The notes: generated from the sequence alone by a model not told the origin. DNA of 64,000 bases from Erythrobacter sp. (GCF_035194505.1 NZ_CP136573.1:1178001-1242000), one strand, 5' to 3'. Positions 9,506-18,662 are shown, counted from the stretch's first letter. Numbers and translations: made by a program.

Positions 9506-10361
9506 TCCGGCCATACTTGATTAGGCCGTAAGGCATCAGGCCAAGATAGCCGATACAGATCACCGAGAGCGTCCACCACGGCTCCATCAGCAGCGCGGCA
9601 AAGGCCATCGCGGCAAAGGCCAGCAGCCACAGGCGAATGGCCTTGCGCGGACGCAGCGAGGCCCAGCTGATGGTCGCCATGTTGGAAATCATCAGCACCG
9701 CGATCACGCTGAGCCAAAGGGCGATCACTACAGGCTCGCGGAAGAAGGCGATGCCGGTCTCGTTCCACAGATAGAACGGCGTGAAAGCGAGCCCTGCCCC
9801 GACAGGCGCGGGCACGCCGGTGAGGAAGCCGGCCGATTTGTGCGGCTGATCATCCATGTCGATGCGGGCGTTGAAGCGCGCGAGGCGCAGCGCGCAGGAA
9901 ATCGCGAAGGCGAGCGCGGCAAACCAGCCGAAGCGCGGCCATTCCTGCAGCGACCACAGGAACAGGATCAGCGCCGGCGCCACCCCGAAGGACAGCGAAT
10001 CGGCGAGCGAATCAAGCTCCGCCCCGAACCGCGACTGGGCGTTGAGCAACCGCGCGATGCGCCCGTCGATCCCGTCGAGCACGCCGGCCAGCACCACCGA
10101 GAGGATCGCGAAGGACCATTCCCCGTCGATCGCAAAGCGGATGCCGGTGAGCCCCGCGCACAGCGCCGCAGCCGTGATCGCGTTGGGCAGCATCGCCCGC
10201 AAGGTGAGCCCGCCCGAACCGCTGCCGCGCATCGGCAGCATCACATCCTCGTCCTCGTCCTCGGCCGCCTTGGGCCCGAGACGCGCGGCCAGAAAGCGCG
10301 CGCCGGGAAGCTTGCGCGCGGCGCGCTTGACGGCCGGTCGGCGGGAGGGCGGCCTGGTCAC
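9441..10361 (-). CDS. pssA: CDP-diacylglycerol-serine O-phosphatidyltransferase
   Basis: A membrane enzyme joining CDP-diacylglycerol and serine to give phosphatidylserine, the substrate of the adjacent psd product. The CDP-alcohol phosphotransferase motif is complete: Asp99-Gly100, Ala103-Arg104, Gly113, Asp117 and Asp121 within DGRIARLLNAQSRFGAELD. Several hydrophobic helices follow. The first ~50 residues form a basic then acidic N-terminal extension. It lies 10 bp downstream of psd, so the two probably form one operon for phosphatidylethanolamine synthesis. Confidence 0.93.
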   Translation of the reverse strand: MTRPPSRRPAVKRAARKLPGARFLAARLGPKAAEDEDEDVMLPMRGSGSGGLTLRAMLPNAITAAALCAGLTGIRFAIDGEWSFAILSVVLAGVLDGIDGRIARLLNAQSRFGAELDSLADSLSFGVAPALILFLWSLQEWPRFGWFAALAFAISCALRLARFNARIDMDDQPHKSAGFLTGVPAPVGAGLAFTPFYLWNETGIAFFREPVVIALWLSVIAVLMISNMATISWASLRPRKAIRLWLLAFAAMAFAALLMEPWWTLSVICIGYLGLMPYGLIKYGRIKRRRAQEQAGDAEPASGASA

Positions 10362-10371
10362 GATTGGCTAC

Positions 10372-11124
10372 TCATTGGGCAATTCCTTCAATCAGGCAGC
10401 GCTGGCCAATCTCGGCCAACACAGTCTCGCCCGCCACAATCGTCTGGCCGACCATCACTTTGGCATCCGTGCCCTGCGGCAGATAAATGTCCACCCGGCT
10501 GCCGAAGCGGATCAGGCCGACCCGCTGGCCCTTGGCGACAATATCGCCCGGCTTCACGAAAGGCACGATCCGCCGCGCCACCAGCCCGGCGATCTGGGTG
10601 AACCCCACCTTCAGCCCGTCGGTCCGCTCGATCAGGATATGCTGGCGCTCGTTCTCCTCGCTCGCCTTGTCGAGCTCGGCGCTCATAAAGCGCCCCGGGA
10701 TATAGACCACGCGCCGCACCGTCCCGCCGACCGGCGTGCGATTGATGTGGACATCGAACACGCTCATGAAGATCGAGACGCGGGTCACCGGCGAAGCTGC
10801 AAGGCCGGCAAAGCCGCTGCCATCGTCGATCACCAGCTCGCGCGGCGGCGTGACTTCCTCGATCAGCGTCACCAGCCCGTCTGCGGGCGCAATGATCGCG
10901 GCCTCGCTCTGCGGCACCACGCGCTCGGGATCGCGGAAGAAGGCGAAGACGCCGAGGGACGCCAGCATCATCGGCCAGCCGAACAGGTTCGAGCCGAACA
11001 CCAACAGCACGAACAGGCTCGCGGCCAGCGCGATCAGTCCGAACTTGCGACCTTCCGGGTGGATTGCGGGCCAGTCCCAGCTCGCCTCGCCCCGGCCTTT
11101 GTTATCGAGGATTTCGCCTGCCAT
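10372..11124 (-). CDS. psd: Phosphatidylserine decarboxylase, short form
   Basis: Decarboxylates phosphatidylserine to phosphatidylethanolamine using a pyruvoyl cofactor made by self-cleavage. The 250-aa length and the [11 protein letters not shown] motif (cleavage between Gly208 and Ser209) place it in the short, archaeal-type Psd class. [11 protein letters not shown] near residues 121-131 is the other conserved block. A membrane-associated hydrophobic segment lies at about 28-62. It is immediately upstream of pssA on the same strand. Confidence 0.94.
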   Translation of the reverse strand: MAGEILDNKGRGEASWDWPAIHPEGRKFGLIALAASLFVLLVFGSNLFGWPMMLASLGVFAFFRDPERVVPQSEAAIIAPADGLVTLIEEVTPPRELVIDDGSGFAGLAASPVTRVSIFMSVFDVHINRTPVGGTVRRVVYIPGRFMSAELDKASEENERQHILIERTDGLKVGFTQIAGLVARRIVPFVKPGDIVAKGQRVGLIRFGSRVDIYLPQGTDAKVMVGQTIVAGETVLAEIGQRCLIEGIAQ

Positions 11125-11174
11125 TGACCAAGCTTCTAGGGGCGCTTGTGCCGCCCCGCAAGGAGGCTCGCCCC

Positions 11175-12323
11175 TCAGCCGATCTTGCGCACGAATACGG
11201 TACCGGCCGAATAGCCCGCGCCGAACGAGCAGATCAGACCGGTGTCGCCTGCCACAAGATCATCGCTGTGCTGGTGGAAGGCGATGATCGAACCCGCGCT
11301 CGAGGTGTTGCCATAGGTGTCGAGCACGGTCGGGCTCTCGTCCTCGTTCGCCTCGTGGCCCAGCACCTTGTGCGCGATCAGGCGGTTCATGCCCGCATTG
11401 GCCTGATGCAGCCACAGGCGGCGCAGGGCTTCCGGATCGATCCCGAGGCGCGCGGCTTCATCAAGGATCATCTGCGCCACCATCGGCACCACTTCCTTGA
11501 ACACCTTGCGACCTTCCTGGACGAACAGCTTGTCGGCGCTGCCGGTGCTTTCGGGATGGGCGCGGTTCAAGAAGCCGAAATTGTTGCGGATGTTGTTCGA
11601 GAACACCGTCTTCAGGCGGGTGCCGAGGATCTCCCAGTGCTGCGCCGGGGCAATCGCGGCATCTTCCACCAACACGGCAGTGGCGACATCGCCGAAGATG
11701 AAGTGGCTGTCACGGTCGCGCCAGTTGAGGTGGCCGGAGGTGATTTCGGGGCTGACCACCAGCACCGAGCGCGCATTGCCGGCGCGGATGTAATCGGCCG
11801 CGGTCTGGATGCCGAAGGTGGCGGACGAGCAGGCGACATTCATGTCGAAGCCGAAGCCTTCGATGCCGAGCGCCTGCTGGATCTCGATCGCCATGGCGGG
11901 ATAGGCGCGCTGCATGTTGGAGGCCGCGCACAGCACCGCGTCGACATCTTCCGGACGGCGACCGGCGCGCTCCAGCGCCTGCTTGGCGGCGGCAACGCCG
12001 ATTTCGGCCATCACCGACAGCTCGTCATTGGTGCGCTCGGGCAGGCGCGGGCACATGGTGTCGGGATCGAGGATCGCTGCCTTGCTCATCACGTGGCGCG
12101 CCTTGATGCCGCTCGCCTTCTCGATGAATTCGACCGATGAATAGGACAGCGGCTCGGCATCCGGATTGGCCGCGTTGTGCTTATCCACGAAGGCGTTGAA
12201 GCTCGCCACCAGTTCTTCGTTGGTGATCGTCTCTGCGGGCGTGAACAGGCCGGTCGCGGAAATGACGGGGCGGCCGGTGAGGGCTGCTTGCGAGGCGGCG
12301 GAGCTGGCTTGCGATTCCTGCAT
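11175..12323 (-). CDS. Beta-ketoacyl-ACP synthase III-like condensing enzyme
   Basis: A 382-aa thiolase-fold enzyme related to FabH. The nucleophile Cys165 is in [10 protein letters not shown], the His is in [13 protein letters not shown], and the Asn is in YGNTSSAGS, so the full Cys-His-Asn triad is present. It is longer than canonical FabH (about 320 aa) and belongs to the long KAS III-like group seen in proteobacteria, whose members may prime with acyl-CoAs other than acetyl-CoA. It lies 51 bp upstream of psd on the same strand, so it may supply acyl chains to the membrane-lipid genes. Exact substrate is unknown, and it may not be the primary FabH. Confidence 0.82.
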   Translation of the reverse strand: MQESQASSAASQAALTGRPVISATGLFTPAETITNEELVASFNAFVDKHNAANPDAEPLSYSSVEFIEKASGIKARHVMSKAAILDPDTMCPRLPERTNDELSVMAEIGVAAAKQALERAGRRPEDVDAVLCAASNMQRAYPAMAIEIQQALGIEGFGFDMNVACSSATFGIQTAADYIRAGNARSVLVVSPEITSGHLNWRDRDSHFIFGDVATAVLVEDAAIAPAQHWEILGTRLKTVFSNNIRNNFGFLNRAHPESTGSADKLFVQEGRKVFKEVVPMVAQMILDEAARLGIDPEALRRLWLHQANAGMNRLIAHKVLGHEANEDESPTVLDTYGNTSSAGSIIAFHQHSDDLVAGDTGLICSFGAGYSAGTVFVRKIG

Positions 12324-12410
12324 GGGTCTCTCTTGCGTGGGAAGCGCGCCGCCTTAAAGCCCGCCTTCGCGCGGGGCAAGGGCTTGCACAGCGCGCATCA
12401 CCGGCGGCGT

Positions 12411-13310
12411 TCAGGCGGGCGGCGTGTCCGGCTCTGCGGCGCTGCCCAGCACCTCGGCCAGCAGCGGATTGGGGAAGGTGCGCGCGATGGTGACGGCGCA
12501 AAATTCCTCGGTGATGTCGGGCAGCTGGAACAATTCATAGAGCAGGCCTGCGGCAAGCTCGTCCTGCACCACGATCGGCGGGATCACCGCGATCCCTGCA
12601 TTCGAGCGCGCCAGCAGGCGCAGCATCGCCATGTCGTCCGCCTCGGCCGCGATGCGCGGGACGATGCCCATGCGCTCGATCATTGCGTCGAACCCTGCGC
12701 GCAGGGCCGTCTCCGGAGTCGGCAGAATCAGCGGCGCGGTGGTGAGCAGGGTCCGCAAGCCCTGCGCCGCCAGCGCCAGCCGCGAGCGCGTGCCGACAAG
12801 GCTGACCGGCTGTTCGGAAATCCGCCGGACGAGATAGGGGCTCGCCGCGTCGCGGGCCGGCACCATGTTGGTCAGAAGCACATCGATCGTGGTGGCATCC
12901 AGCGCGCGCAGCAGCTGGGCTTGCGTGCCCGAGCGCAGCACCACCTCGACATCGTCGCGCCCGATCAGCGGTTCGAGGAACTTCATCTGGAAGTTGCGCG
13001 ACAAGGTCGCCAGCGCGCCGATGCGCAGCACCTTGCGCTGCTCACCCACCGCGCGGAAGGTGGCGGTGAGCTGTTCGGAGGCGCGGAAGATCTGGTCGGC
13101 GTAATCGAGCGCGATGCGCCCTGCCTCGGTCAGCACCAGATTGCGCCCGCGCCGTTCGAACAGGTCATGGCCGAGATCGGTCTCCAGGGCCTTGATCTGG
13201 GTCGAGACCGCGCTCTGCGAGATGTTGAGCGCCCGCGCCGCTGCGGTCAGCGTGCCTTCGCGCGCGGTGGCGCGGAACAGACGCAGGTGGTGGAGATTGA
13301 GGCTGGCCAT
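12411..13310 (-). CDS. LysR-family transcriptional regulator, divergent from dabBA
   Basis: A 299-aa LysR-type regulator. The winged helix-turn-helix occupies residues 1-62 (HHLRLFRATAREGTLTAAAR, then ISQSAVSTQIKALE). The effector-binding domain follows, starting KVLRIGALATLSRNFQ. It is transcribed away from dabB with 123 bp between the starts. That region holds a near-perfect LysR-type operator. The arrangement mirrors CbbR/CmpR-like regulators of carbon-fixation and bicarbonate genes, so control of dabBA by CO2 status or a metabolite is a reasonable inference. The ligand is unknown. Confidence 0.9.
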   Translation of the reverse strand: MASLNLHHLRLFRATAREGTLTAAARALNISQSAVSTQIKALETDLGHDLFERRGRNLVLTEAGRIALDYADQIFRASEQLTATFRAVGEQRKVLRIGALATLSRNFQMKFLEPLIGRDDVEVVLRSGTQAQLLRALDATTIDVLLTNMVPARDAASPYLVRRISEQPVSLVGTRSRLALAAQGLRTLLTTAPLILPTPETALRAGFDAMIERMGIVPRIAAEADDMAMLRLLARSNAGIAVIPPIVVQDELAAGLLYELFQLPDITEEFCAVTIARTFPNPLLAEVLGSAAEPDTPPA

Positions 13311-13324
13311 CGCTGCTCCGCACT

Positions 13325-13349
13325 AAACGTTCCAATATTGCGAACGTTT
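13325..13349. promoter_or_regulatory. Operator palindrome with T-N11-A core, LysR/dabB intergenic
   Basis: The arms AAACGTTC (13325-13332) and GAACGTTT (13342-13349) are perfect inverted repeats around a 9-bp AT-rich centre containing the palindrome CAATATTG. The core fits the LysR-type T-N11-A rule. The site begins 15 bp upstream of the LysR start codon and 85 bp before the dabB start, so it could serve both autorepression and dabBA activation. Confidence 0.7.
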
Positions 13350-13433
13350 GTCTGCAAAATATGTATTTTATCAAAAACTGTCCAGCCCCTATTCCGCCGG
13401 CACATCCCGAACCCCTCCTGTCGGAGTGCTGCA

Positions 13434-14999
13434 ATGACGATCGCCTTCGCCCCCTCCTTCCTCGCTCCGCTGGCGCTGCTGCCCGCCATTGCCTTTGCGC
13501 TGCTGCGTCCGGGCAAGCGTCCGGGGAGCCTGCCGGTCTGGTCGGAAGGATCGGCCTTTGCCGCTTTCGCGCTGGGCGTGGCAGGCCTTGCCCAGGCCGC
13601 GCTCGGCACGCTCGCACAGGCCGGCATCCTCGATGGCGCGCTGCGCCTTGCCCTGCGCGCCGATCTGGTGAGCACCGCGATGGCCACCCTGGTCGGGTTC
13701 ATCGGCTGGATCGTGATGCGCTACAGCCGCACCTACCTTGACGGCGAGGAGCGCGAAGGCACCTTCCACGCCCTGATGCTGAGCGCGCTCGCCGCGGTGC
13801 TGGTGTTCGTGCAGGCCGGGACGCTCGCCACCACCATCCTCGCCGCGATCACCGTCGGCCTTGCCCTGAAGCGCCTGCTGCTGTTCTATCCGCTACGCGC
13901 CGAGGCCGGCCGCGCCGCCGCCAAGTTCACGCTGGTGTGGCACGCGGGCGACGCCATGCTGGTCGTCGCCGCCGCGCTGCTCTTCGCCCGGTTCGGCACG
14001 CTCGAATTCGCCGCCCTTGCCGAAGCCGCCCGCACCACCGGCCTCGGCCTCACCGGCACCTTCGGCATCGCCGCCATCGTCATCGCCGCCGGGCTCAAGA
14101 CCGCCGCCTTCCCCCTGCACGGCTGGCTGACCGAGGTGATGGAGGCCCCCACCCCCGTCTCCGCCCTGCTTCATGCCGGGATCATCAATTCGGGCGGGGT
14201 GCTGCTGATCACGGCGGCGGGCCTGGTCCAGCAGAGCGCCGGCGCCATGGCCGCGCTGGCGATGCTCGGCGGCCTCACCGCCCTGTTCGGCGCTGCCGTC
14301 ATGCTCACCCAGAGCGCGATCAAGACCGCGCTCGCCTGGTCGACCATCTCGCAGATGGGCTTCATGCTGCTGCAATGCGGGCTGGGCCTGTGGACGCTGG
14401 CACTGCTGCACATCATCGCCCACTCGCTCTACAAGGCGCATGCCTTCCTGTCCTCAGGAAACGCGGTGACCGAAGTCGCCAGCATCCGCCGCCCGGGTCC
14501 GGTCGCCGCCCCCAGCGTTGGCGCCGTGCTCAAAAGCTTTGCCCTCGCGCTCGCCATCTTCGCCGCGATTGCCGCTGCCTTCACCAGCGTGTTCGGCCCC
14601 AAGTCACCGCAGGCGCTGGCGCTGGGCGCAATCCTGATCTTCGGCGTCGCCTACCTTGTCGCACAGGGCCTCGCAGACCGCGCCCCCGTCGCCCTGACCA
14701 AGCGCACCGCAGCTTCCGCGCTCGCGGCCGCCATCGGCTACTTCAGCTTCCAGACCATCGCGCAAAGCCTGTGGGGCCCGATCCTGCCCGCCGCCCCGAT
14801 GCCGGGCCAGCTTGAATGGGCGGTGCTGGTGGTGGCGGTGTCGAGCTTCGGCCTTGTCGCCTTTGCGCAGGCGCTGTTCCCGCTGTGGGCGCACCACCCC
14901 TCCACCGCTGGCCTGCGCGTCCACCTCGCCAACGGCCTTTATCTGAACGCCCTGCTCGATCGCGCCATCGGCGGCTTCAGCACCACCACCAAGCGCTGA
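13434..14999 (+). CDS. dabB: DAB system membrane subunit DabB (NuoL-like)
   Basis: A 521-aa polytopic protein of the proton-translocating NADH dehydrogenase subunit 5 family (Proton_antipo_M). It retains the conserved Lys222 and the HGWLTEVMEAPTPVSALLHAG block that follow the channel helices in NuoL/MrpA relatives. Pairing with a DUF2309 gene identifies it as DabB, which couples cation (H+ or Na+) flux to DabA-driven CO2 hydration. The start MTIAFAPSF at 13434 is used because a GGAG lies 9 bp upstream, although the frame is open far upstream through the LysR antisense. It is followed 32 bp later by dabA. Confidence 0.9.
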   Translation: MTIAFAPSFLAPLALLPAIAFALLRPGKRPGSLPVWSEGSAFAAFALGVAGLAQAALGTLAQAGILDGALRLALRADLVSTAMATLVGFIGWIVMRYSRTYLDGEEREGTFHALMLSALAAVLVFVQAGTLATTILAAITVGLALKRLLLFYPLRAEAGRAAAKFTLVWHAGDAMLVVAAALLFARFGTLEFAALAEAARTTGLGLTGTFGIAAIVIAAGLKTAAFPLHGWLTEVMEAPTPVSALLHAGIINSGGVLLITAAGLVQQSAGAMAALAMLGGLTALFGAAVMLTQSAIKTALAWSTISQMGFMLLQCGLGLWTLALLHIIAHSLYKAHAFLSSGNAVTEVASIRRPGPVAAPSVGAVLKSFALALAIFAAIAAAFTSVFGPKSPQALALGAILIFGVAYLVAQGLADRAPVALTKRTAASALAAAIGYFSFQTIAQSLWGPILPAAPMPGQLEWAVLVVAVSSFGLVAFAQALFPLWAHHPSTAGLRVHLANGLYLNALLDRAIGGFSTTTKR

Positions 15000-15031
15000 T
15001 CCTGCACAGCCTTCACGCGGAGTATCCGATC

Positions 15032-17413
15032 ATGTTCATGAACCACGCGCAGATCACCCCGGTCCGGCTCTCGACCATTCTCGAAGCCGCGGAACAGGCA
15101 GCCCGCGCCATTCCGCCCGCCTTCCCGCTCGATGCGACCGTCGCGGTCAATCCTTTCCTCGGCCAGACCGGCGAGGATCTCGCCGCCGCCGCCGCGCGGC
15201 TCGGCCGGGTCGCCGGCGTGCGCGTCACCCGCAAGGGCAGCGAATATGCCGCCGCGATCCGCAGCGGAACGATCAGCGAGGATGATCTGGCAGAGGCGCT
15301 CGCCGCCAGCCCCTCGCCCCTGAAGCCTGCCGACACCGCCGCCCTCGCCCATGCCGCCGGACGGCTGGGTGACGGCCCCGAGCCGAGCGCCCTTCCGACC
15401 GTCGCCGATCTCGCCGCCGAGGTGACCGGGATCGATTGGCCCGCGCTGATCGACAAGTGCATCGGGCTGTGGGCCGCGGGCCAGTTCGATCGCGGGCAGG
15501 CGCTGTGGTCGCCCGCTCCGGGCAGCGAGGCCTTCACCGCATGGCGGGCCTGGGCGATGCATGATCTCACCCCCGAAATCGCCGGATTGAAGGGCTTCTG
15601 CGCCCATGTCGCCGCTGCCCCCGACACGGCCGAACGCGCGATCCTGTTCGCCGCCGAGGCGCTGGGCATCAGCGATGCCGCCGCCGAGACCGCCTTCCAC
15701 CGCCTGTTCATGTCGCTGGGCGGCTGGTCGCAGCACGCCCGCTGGCTGCTGTGGCAGGCCGAACTGGCAGGCGAGAGTGACCGCACGTTGGCCGATCTGC
15801 TCGCCATCCGCCTGATTTGGGACGAAGCGCTGCTCGCCCACGCGCCGCAAGTGGCCGAACGCTGGGCTGCGACCATCGCCGCCCATGCCGAGCCGGTTAC
15901 GCCAAGCGCCGATGATGTCGTGCTCGCCATCCTTCAGGAAGCGGCCGACCGCGGCCACCAGCGCCGCCTGATCGCCGCACTTGACGGCGCAACCCCGGCA
16001 CCGGACCGCCCCTTCCTCCAGGCAGCCTTCTGCATCGACGTGCGCTCGGAAGTGTTCCGCCGCGCGCTCGAGAGCGTCGACAGCTCCATCGCCACGATCG
16101 GTTTCGCAGGCTTCTTCGGCCTGCCGCTGGCGCACCACGCCCACGGCTCCGACATCCGCGAGGCGCGCCTGCCGGTGCTGCTCAATCCGGCCATCGCAAC
16201 CACCTCGGCAGGCGATCCGGCCAAGGATCAGGCAGACCGCATCAACGCCCGCTCCTTGCGCGCATGGGGCCGCTTCCGGCAGGCGGCGGTGTCCTCCTTC
16301 GCCTTTGTCGAGGCGATGGGCCCCGTCTATGCGGCCAAGCTGGTCAAGTCGGCGCTGGGCTTCACGCGCAAGGCCAAGGCTGAGCCTGCGCCGGAAGTGA
16401 TCGGCGGGATGAGCGCAGAGGCCAAGGCCGACACGGGTGCCGCGGTGCTCAAGGCGATGAGCCTCACGCGCGGCCACGGCGAGATTGTGCTGCTGCTGGG
16501 CCACGGCGGCAATGTCACCAACAACCCGCATGAAAGCGCCTATCACTGCGGTGCCTGCGGGGGTTACACCGGCGAGGTTTCGGCCCGCCTGCTGGCGATC
16601 CTGCTCAATGATCCGGTGACCCGTGCGGGCCTTGGGACACGCGGGGTCGAGGTTCCGGCCGACACGCTGTTCGTCGCCGGGCTGCACGACACCACCACCG
16701 ATGCGATCACCATCTACGAGGACGGCCTCCCGGCTGACCGGAGCGGCGATCTCGCCAAGGTTCGTGCGATGCTGGCACAGGCGGCCAAACTCGCCCGGGC
16801 CGAGCGTGCGCTGCGGATGCCGGGGGCGAGCGGCGAAAGCATCCCCGCCCGCGCCACCAACTGGGCCGAAATCCGCCCGGAATGGGGCCTTGCGGGATGC
16901 GCTGCCTTCATCGCCGCCCCGCGCGAGGCGACCGCCGGCCGCGATCTGGGCGGGCGCGCCTTCCTCCACTCCTATGACTGGCAGGCCGATGACGGCTTCG
17001 GCACGCTTGAACTGATCATCACCGCGCCGGTGGTGGTGGCGAGCTGGATCTCCTTGCAGTATTTCGGTTCCTCGGTTGCGCCCGAGATCTTCGGCGGCGG
17101 CAACAAGCTGATCCACAACGTGGTCGGCGGGATCGGGGTGATCGAAGGCAATGGCGGACGCCTGCGCCCCGGCCTGCCGTGGCAGGCGGTGCATGACGGC
17201 GAGGCGCTCCAGCACGAGCCGCTGCGCCTCAGCGTGATGATCGAGGCCCCGCGCGAGGAAATCCTCAAGGTGCTCGAACGCCATGCTGGCGTGCGCGAGC
17301 TGTTCGACAATGGCTGGTTGCACCTCTTCGTGATGAAGGACGGCAAGGTCGACGCGCGCTATCTGCCGGGCCTCAACTGGGCCGATGCCGCGCCGCAGAC
17401 GCTGGCTGCCTGA
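15032..17413 (+). CDS. dabA: DAB system carbonic-anhydrase-like subunit DabA (DUF2309)
   Basis: A 793-aa cytosolic, zinc-dependent protein of the UPF0753/DUF2309 family. It is distantly related to beta-carbonic anhydrases and, with DabB, hydrates CO2 unidirectionally to accumulate bicarbonate. The predicted zinc and active-site residues are all present: Cys334 and Asp336 in FCIDVRSE, His491 in LLGHGG, and Cys506 in YHCGACGG. The 15-residue spacing of His to Cys equals that of the Halothiobacillus protein. The start MFMNHAQITP at 15032 has GGAG 9 bp upstream. The genes lie in the dabB-dabA order seen in characterised systems. Confidence 0.92.
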   Translation: MFMNHAQITPVRLSTILEAAEQAARAIPPAFPLDATVAVNPFLGQTGEDLAAAAARLGRVAGVRVTRKGSEYAAAIRSGTISEDDLAEALAASPSPLKPADTAALAHAAGRLGDGPEPSALPTVADLAAEVTGIDWPALIDKCIGLWAAGQFDRGQALWSPAPGSEAFTAWRAWAMHDLTPEIAGLKGFCAHVAAAPDTAERAILFAAEALGISDAAAETAFHRLFMSLGGWSQHARWLLWQAELAGESDRTLADLLAIRLIWDEALLAHAPQVAERWAATIAAHAEPVTPSADDVVLAILQEAADRGHQRRLIAALDGATPAPDRPFLQAAFCIDVRSEVFRRALESVDSSIATIGFAGFFGLPLAHHAHGSDIREARLPVLLNPAIATTSAGDPAKDQADRINARSLRAWGRFRQAAVSSFAFVEAMGPVYAAKLVKSALGFTRKAKAEPAPEVIGGMSAEAKADTGAAVLKAMSLTRGHGEIVLLLGHGGNVTNNPHESAYHCGACGGYTGEVSARLLAILLNDPVTRAGLGTRGVEVPADTLFVAGLHDTTTDAITIYEDGLPADRSGDLAKVRAMLAQAAKLARAERALRMPGASGESIPARATNWAEIRPEWGLAGCAAFIAAPREATAGRDLGGRAFLHSYDWQADDGFGTLELIITAPVVVASWISLQYFGSSVAPEIFGGGNKLIHNVVGGIGVIEGNGGRLRPGLPWQAVHDGEALQHEPLRLSVMIEAPREEILKVLERHAGVRELFDNGWLHLFVMKDGKVDARYLPGLNWADAAPQTLAA

Positions 17414-17508
17414 GGCGCTGGCTCGCCTGAATCCATCGGCAGGGAATAGGCCGGCGGGGTGAACCGTTATCGGCAGGACAGCTTTCACAGTCCTGGGATA
17501 AGAGACCG

Positions 17509-18393
17509 ATGACGATGCATTTTGCCGCCAGCCTGCCGCAACGGGGGATGGCTCTTGCTGCACCCGGCGATGCGCCCCTGCCACTCGACGCGCTGCCCTG
17601 GCTTGCGCCGAAGGGCTCTGCCACGCTTTCGGGCGATGTGCGCGGCGGATCACCCGCACGCGGGGGCACAGGGAGCCTGCGTCACATGGGTCTGGCTGGC
17701 ACGGTTGCCGCCATGATCGGCTGCGCGTGGCTACTGGCGGGGGCAAGCCTGCCGCAAGCAGCAGCCCCGTCGGTCGCGCCCCGGCCTGCCTCGCCCGCGA
17801 TTGTTGCTGCGGCTCCCCCGGTTGCCACGGACCTGCGGCTTGATGATGCCGCGCGCCTTGCCGCAGCGCAGGCGGCGGCAGCGGCCAGCGCGGCAGCACC
17901 TGTCCGCGCGAAGCCTGCCACCATGCGTCAGGCCCCCGCACGCATGCAGGCCCGCATCCCGGCACCGGCCGCGGCTGTCTCTCAGCCAGCCTCCACACCC
18001 GCCATCCCCGCCCAGCAGGTTCTCGCTACCGAGGCTGCAGGCAGGCTTGATTTCGCCTCCCAACCCGCGCCCGAAGGCGCGGTCACCGCGGCAACGCGCA
18101 GGCAGTTCCGGATGCTGACCGGCAAGGCCCGGGATGCGGCGCGCGATGTCATCCGGCTGGGCGATCGCCGGCGCCCGGGGCGCGATACGTCGGGTCACGC
18201 CGAGGCCGGCTATCGCCTGCGGCAGCACAATGCCGAGGCGGCGCGGGGCTACCTTGCCTATCTCGACACGCTGTCACGCTCGATGAAGGGCACGACGTCG
18301 GAGAGCGTAGCCCAGCAGTCGCTCGCCAAGGCGCGCCAGACGCTCGGCTATCTGGCGACAATGGAGGCGGATTCGCAGGCGTCGCTGCGCTGA
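17509..18393 (+). CDS. Ala/Pro-rich membrane-anchored protein of unknown function
   Basis: A 294-aa protein with no recognised family. One hydrophobic segment (about residues 63-82) follows a ~60-aa cytosolic N-terminus. A long low-complexity Ala/Pro/Val linker (about 83-175) comes next. The C-terminal ~110 residues are Arg/Ala rich and probably helical (ATRRQFRMLTGKARDAAR and later QSLAKARQTLGYLAT). The linker plus terminal domain suggests a periplasm-spanning or envelope-tethered protein. The ATG at 17509 follows a weak purine tract. It begins 95 bp after dabA in the same direction, and co-transcription is possible but not shown. Confidence 0.6.
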   Translation: MTMHFAASLPQRGMALAAPGDAPLPLDALPWLAPKGSATLSGDVRGGSPARGGTGSLRHMGLAGTVAAMIGCAWLLAGASLPQAAAPSVAPRPASPAIVAAAPPVATDLRLDDAARLAAAQAAAAASAAAPVRAKPATMRQAPARMQARIPAPAAAVSQPASTPAIPAQQVLATEAAGRLDFASQPAPEGAVTAATRRQFRMLTGKARDAARDVIRLGDRRRPGRDTSGHAEAGYRLRQHNAEAARGYLAYLDTLSRSMKGTTSESVAQQSLAKARQTLGYLATMEADSQASLR

Positions 18394-18424
18394 TTTTGGC
18401 AAAGGGCGCGAATCCAGCCCCCGT

Positions 18425-18465
18425 TTGACCCCCGCTTGGCACGCAGTTGACCCCGGGATGACCCG
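18425..18465. repeat. 11-bp-periodic TTGACCCC/GGGGTCAA array
   Basis: TTGACCCC occurs exactly at 18425 and 18447 (22 bp apart), and degenerate copies fall at 18436 and 18458, giving an 11-bp period. A 9-bp inverted repeat (CCCCGTTTG at 18419-18427, CAAACGGGG at 18466-18474) encloses the array. The same octamer with the same period lies inside the ABC-F gene at 45345-45407. Function unknown; it sits 20-60 bp before the parS site. Confidence 0.55.
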
Positions 18466-18486
18466 CAAACGGGGCTCACCGGACGA

Positions 18487-18502
18487 TGTTTCACGTGAAA
18501 CA
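18487..18502. promoter_or_regulatory. parS centromere site (ParB binding)
   Basis: The 16-bp palindrome TGTTTCACGTGAAACA is an exact match to the universal chromosomal parS consensus bound by ParB. A 16-bp exact match is not expected by chance in 64 kb. It lies in the gap between the gene ending at 18393 and the tRNA-Tyr island, which suggests this locus is within the ori-proximal parS cluster of the chromosome, or at least in its ParB-loaded zone. Confidence 0.88.
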
Positions 18503-18550
18503 TTGGGGGCTTTGCTGCGAGGTTTTCGGCCGCTTCGAGCGAAAGAGAGG

Positions 18551-18578
18551 GAAGTGGTGGCAGGGCTTGTATCGAACC
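18551..18578. repeat. Left attachment-site copy (attL-like)
   Basis: This stretch repeats the tRNA-Tyr 3' end seen at 24975-25003. It has the identical GAAGTGGTGG, then CAGGGCT after loss of one A, then a diverged TGTA, then TCGAACC. It is in the same orientation as the right copy and has no tRNA upstream of it, as expected for the displaced original tRNA 3' end after integration. The divergence suggests an old event free of selection on this copy. Confidence 0.65.
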
Positions 18579-18631
18579 TAAGAATCAAATAACTGTTTTT
18601 CTTTTGTTTTATATGAACCTTGAAAGCCACT

Positions 18632-18662
18632 CCCACACTCTACCCCACATTTTCGGGGTGTA
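18632..18662. promoter_or_regulatory. Left-end integrase arm-type repeats
   Basis: CCCACAC (18632-18638), CCCACAT (18644-18650) and inverted GGGTGTA (18656-18662) lie 54-84 bp inside the left attachment copy. They match the four CCCACAC/GTGTGGG copies beside the integrase gene at the other end. Matching motifs at both ends of a tyrosine-integrase island are typical of P and P' arm binding sites. Confidence 0.5.

Noticed and set aside
14939..17998. 1019-aa frame antisense to dabA
   Set aside because: Long only because of GC skew; the DabA frame carries all conserved residues.
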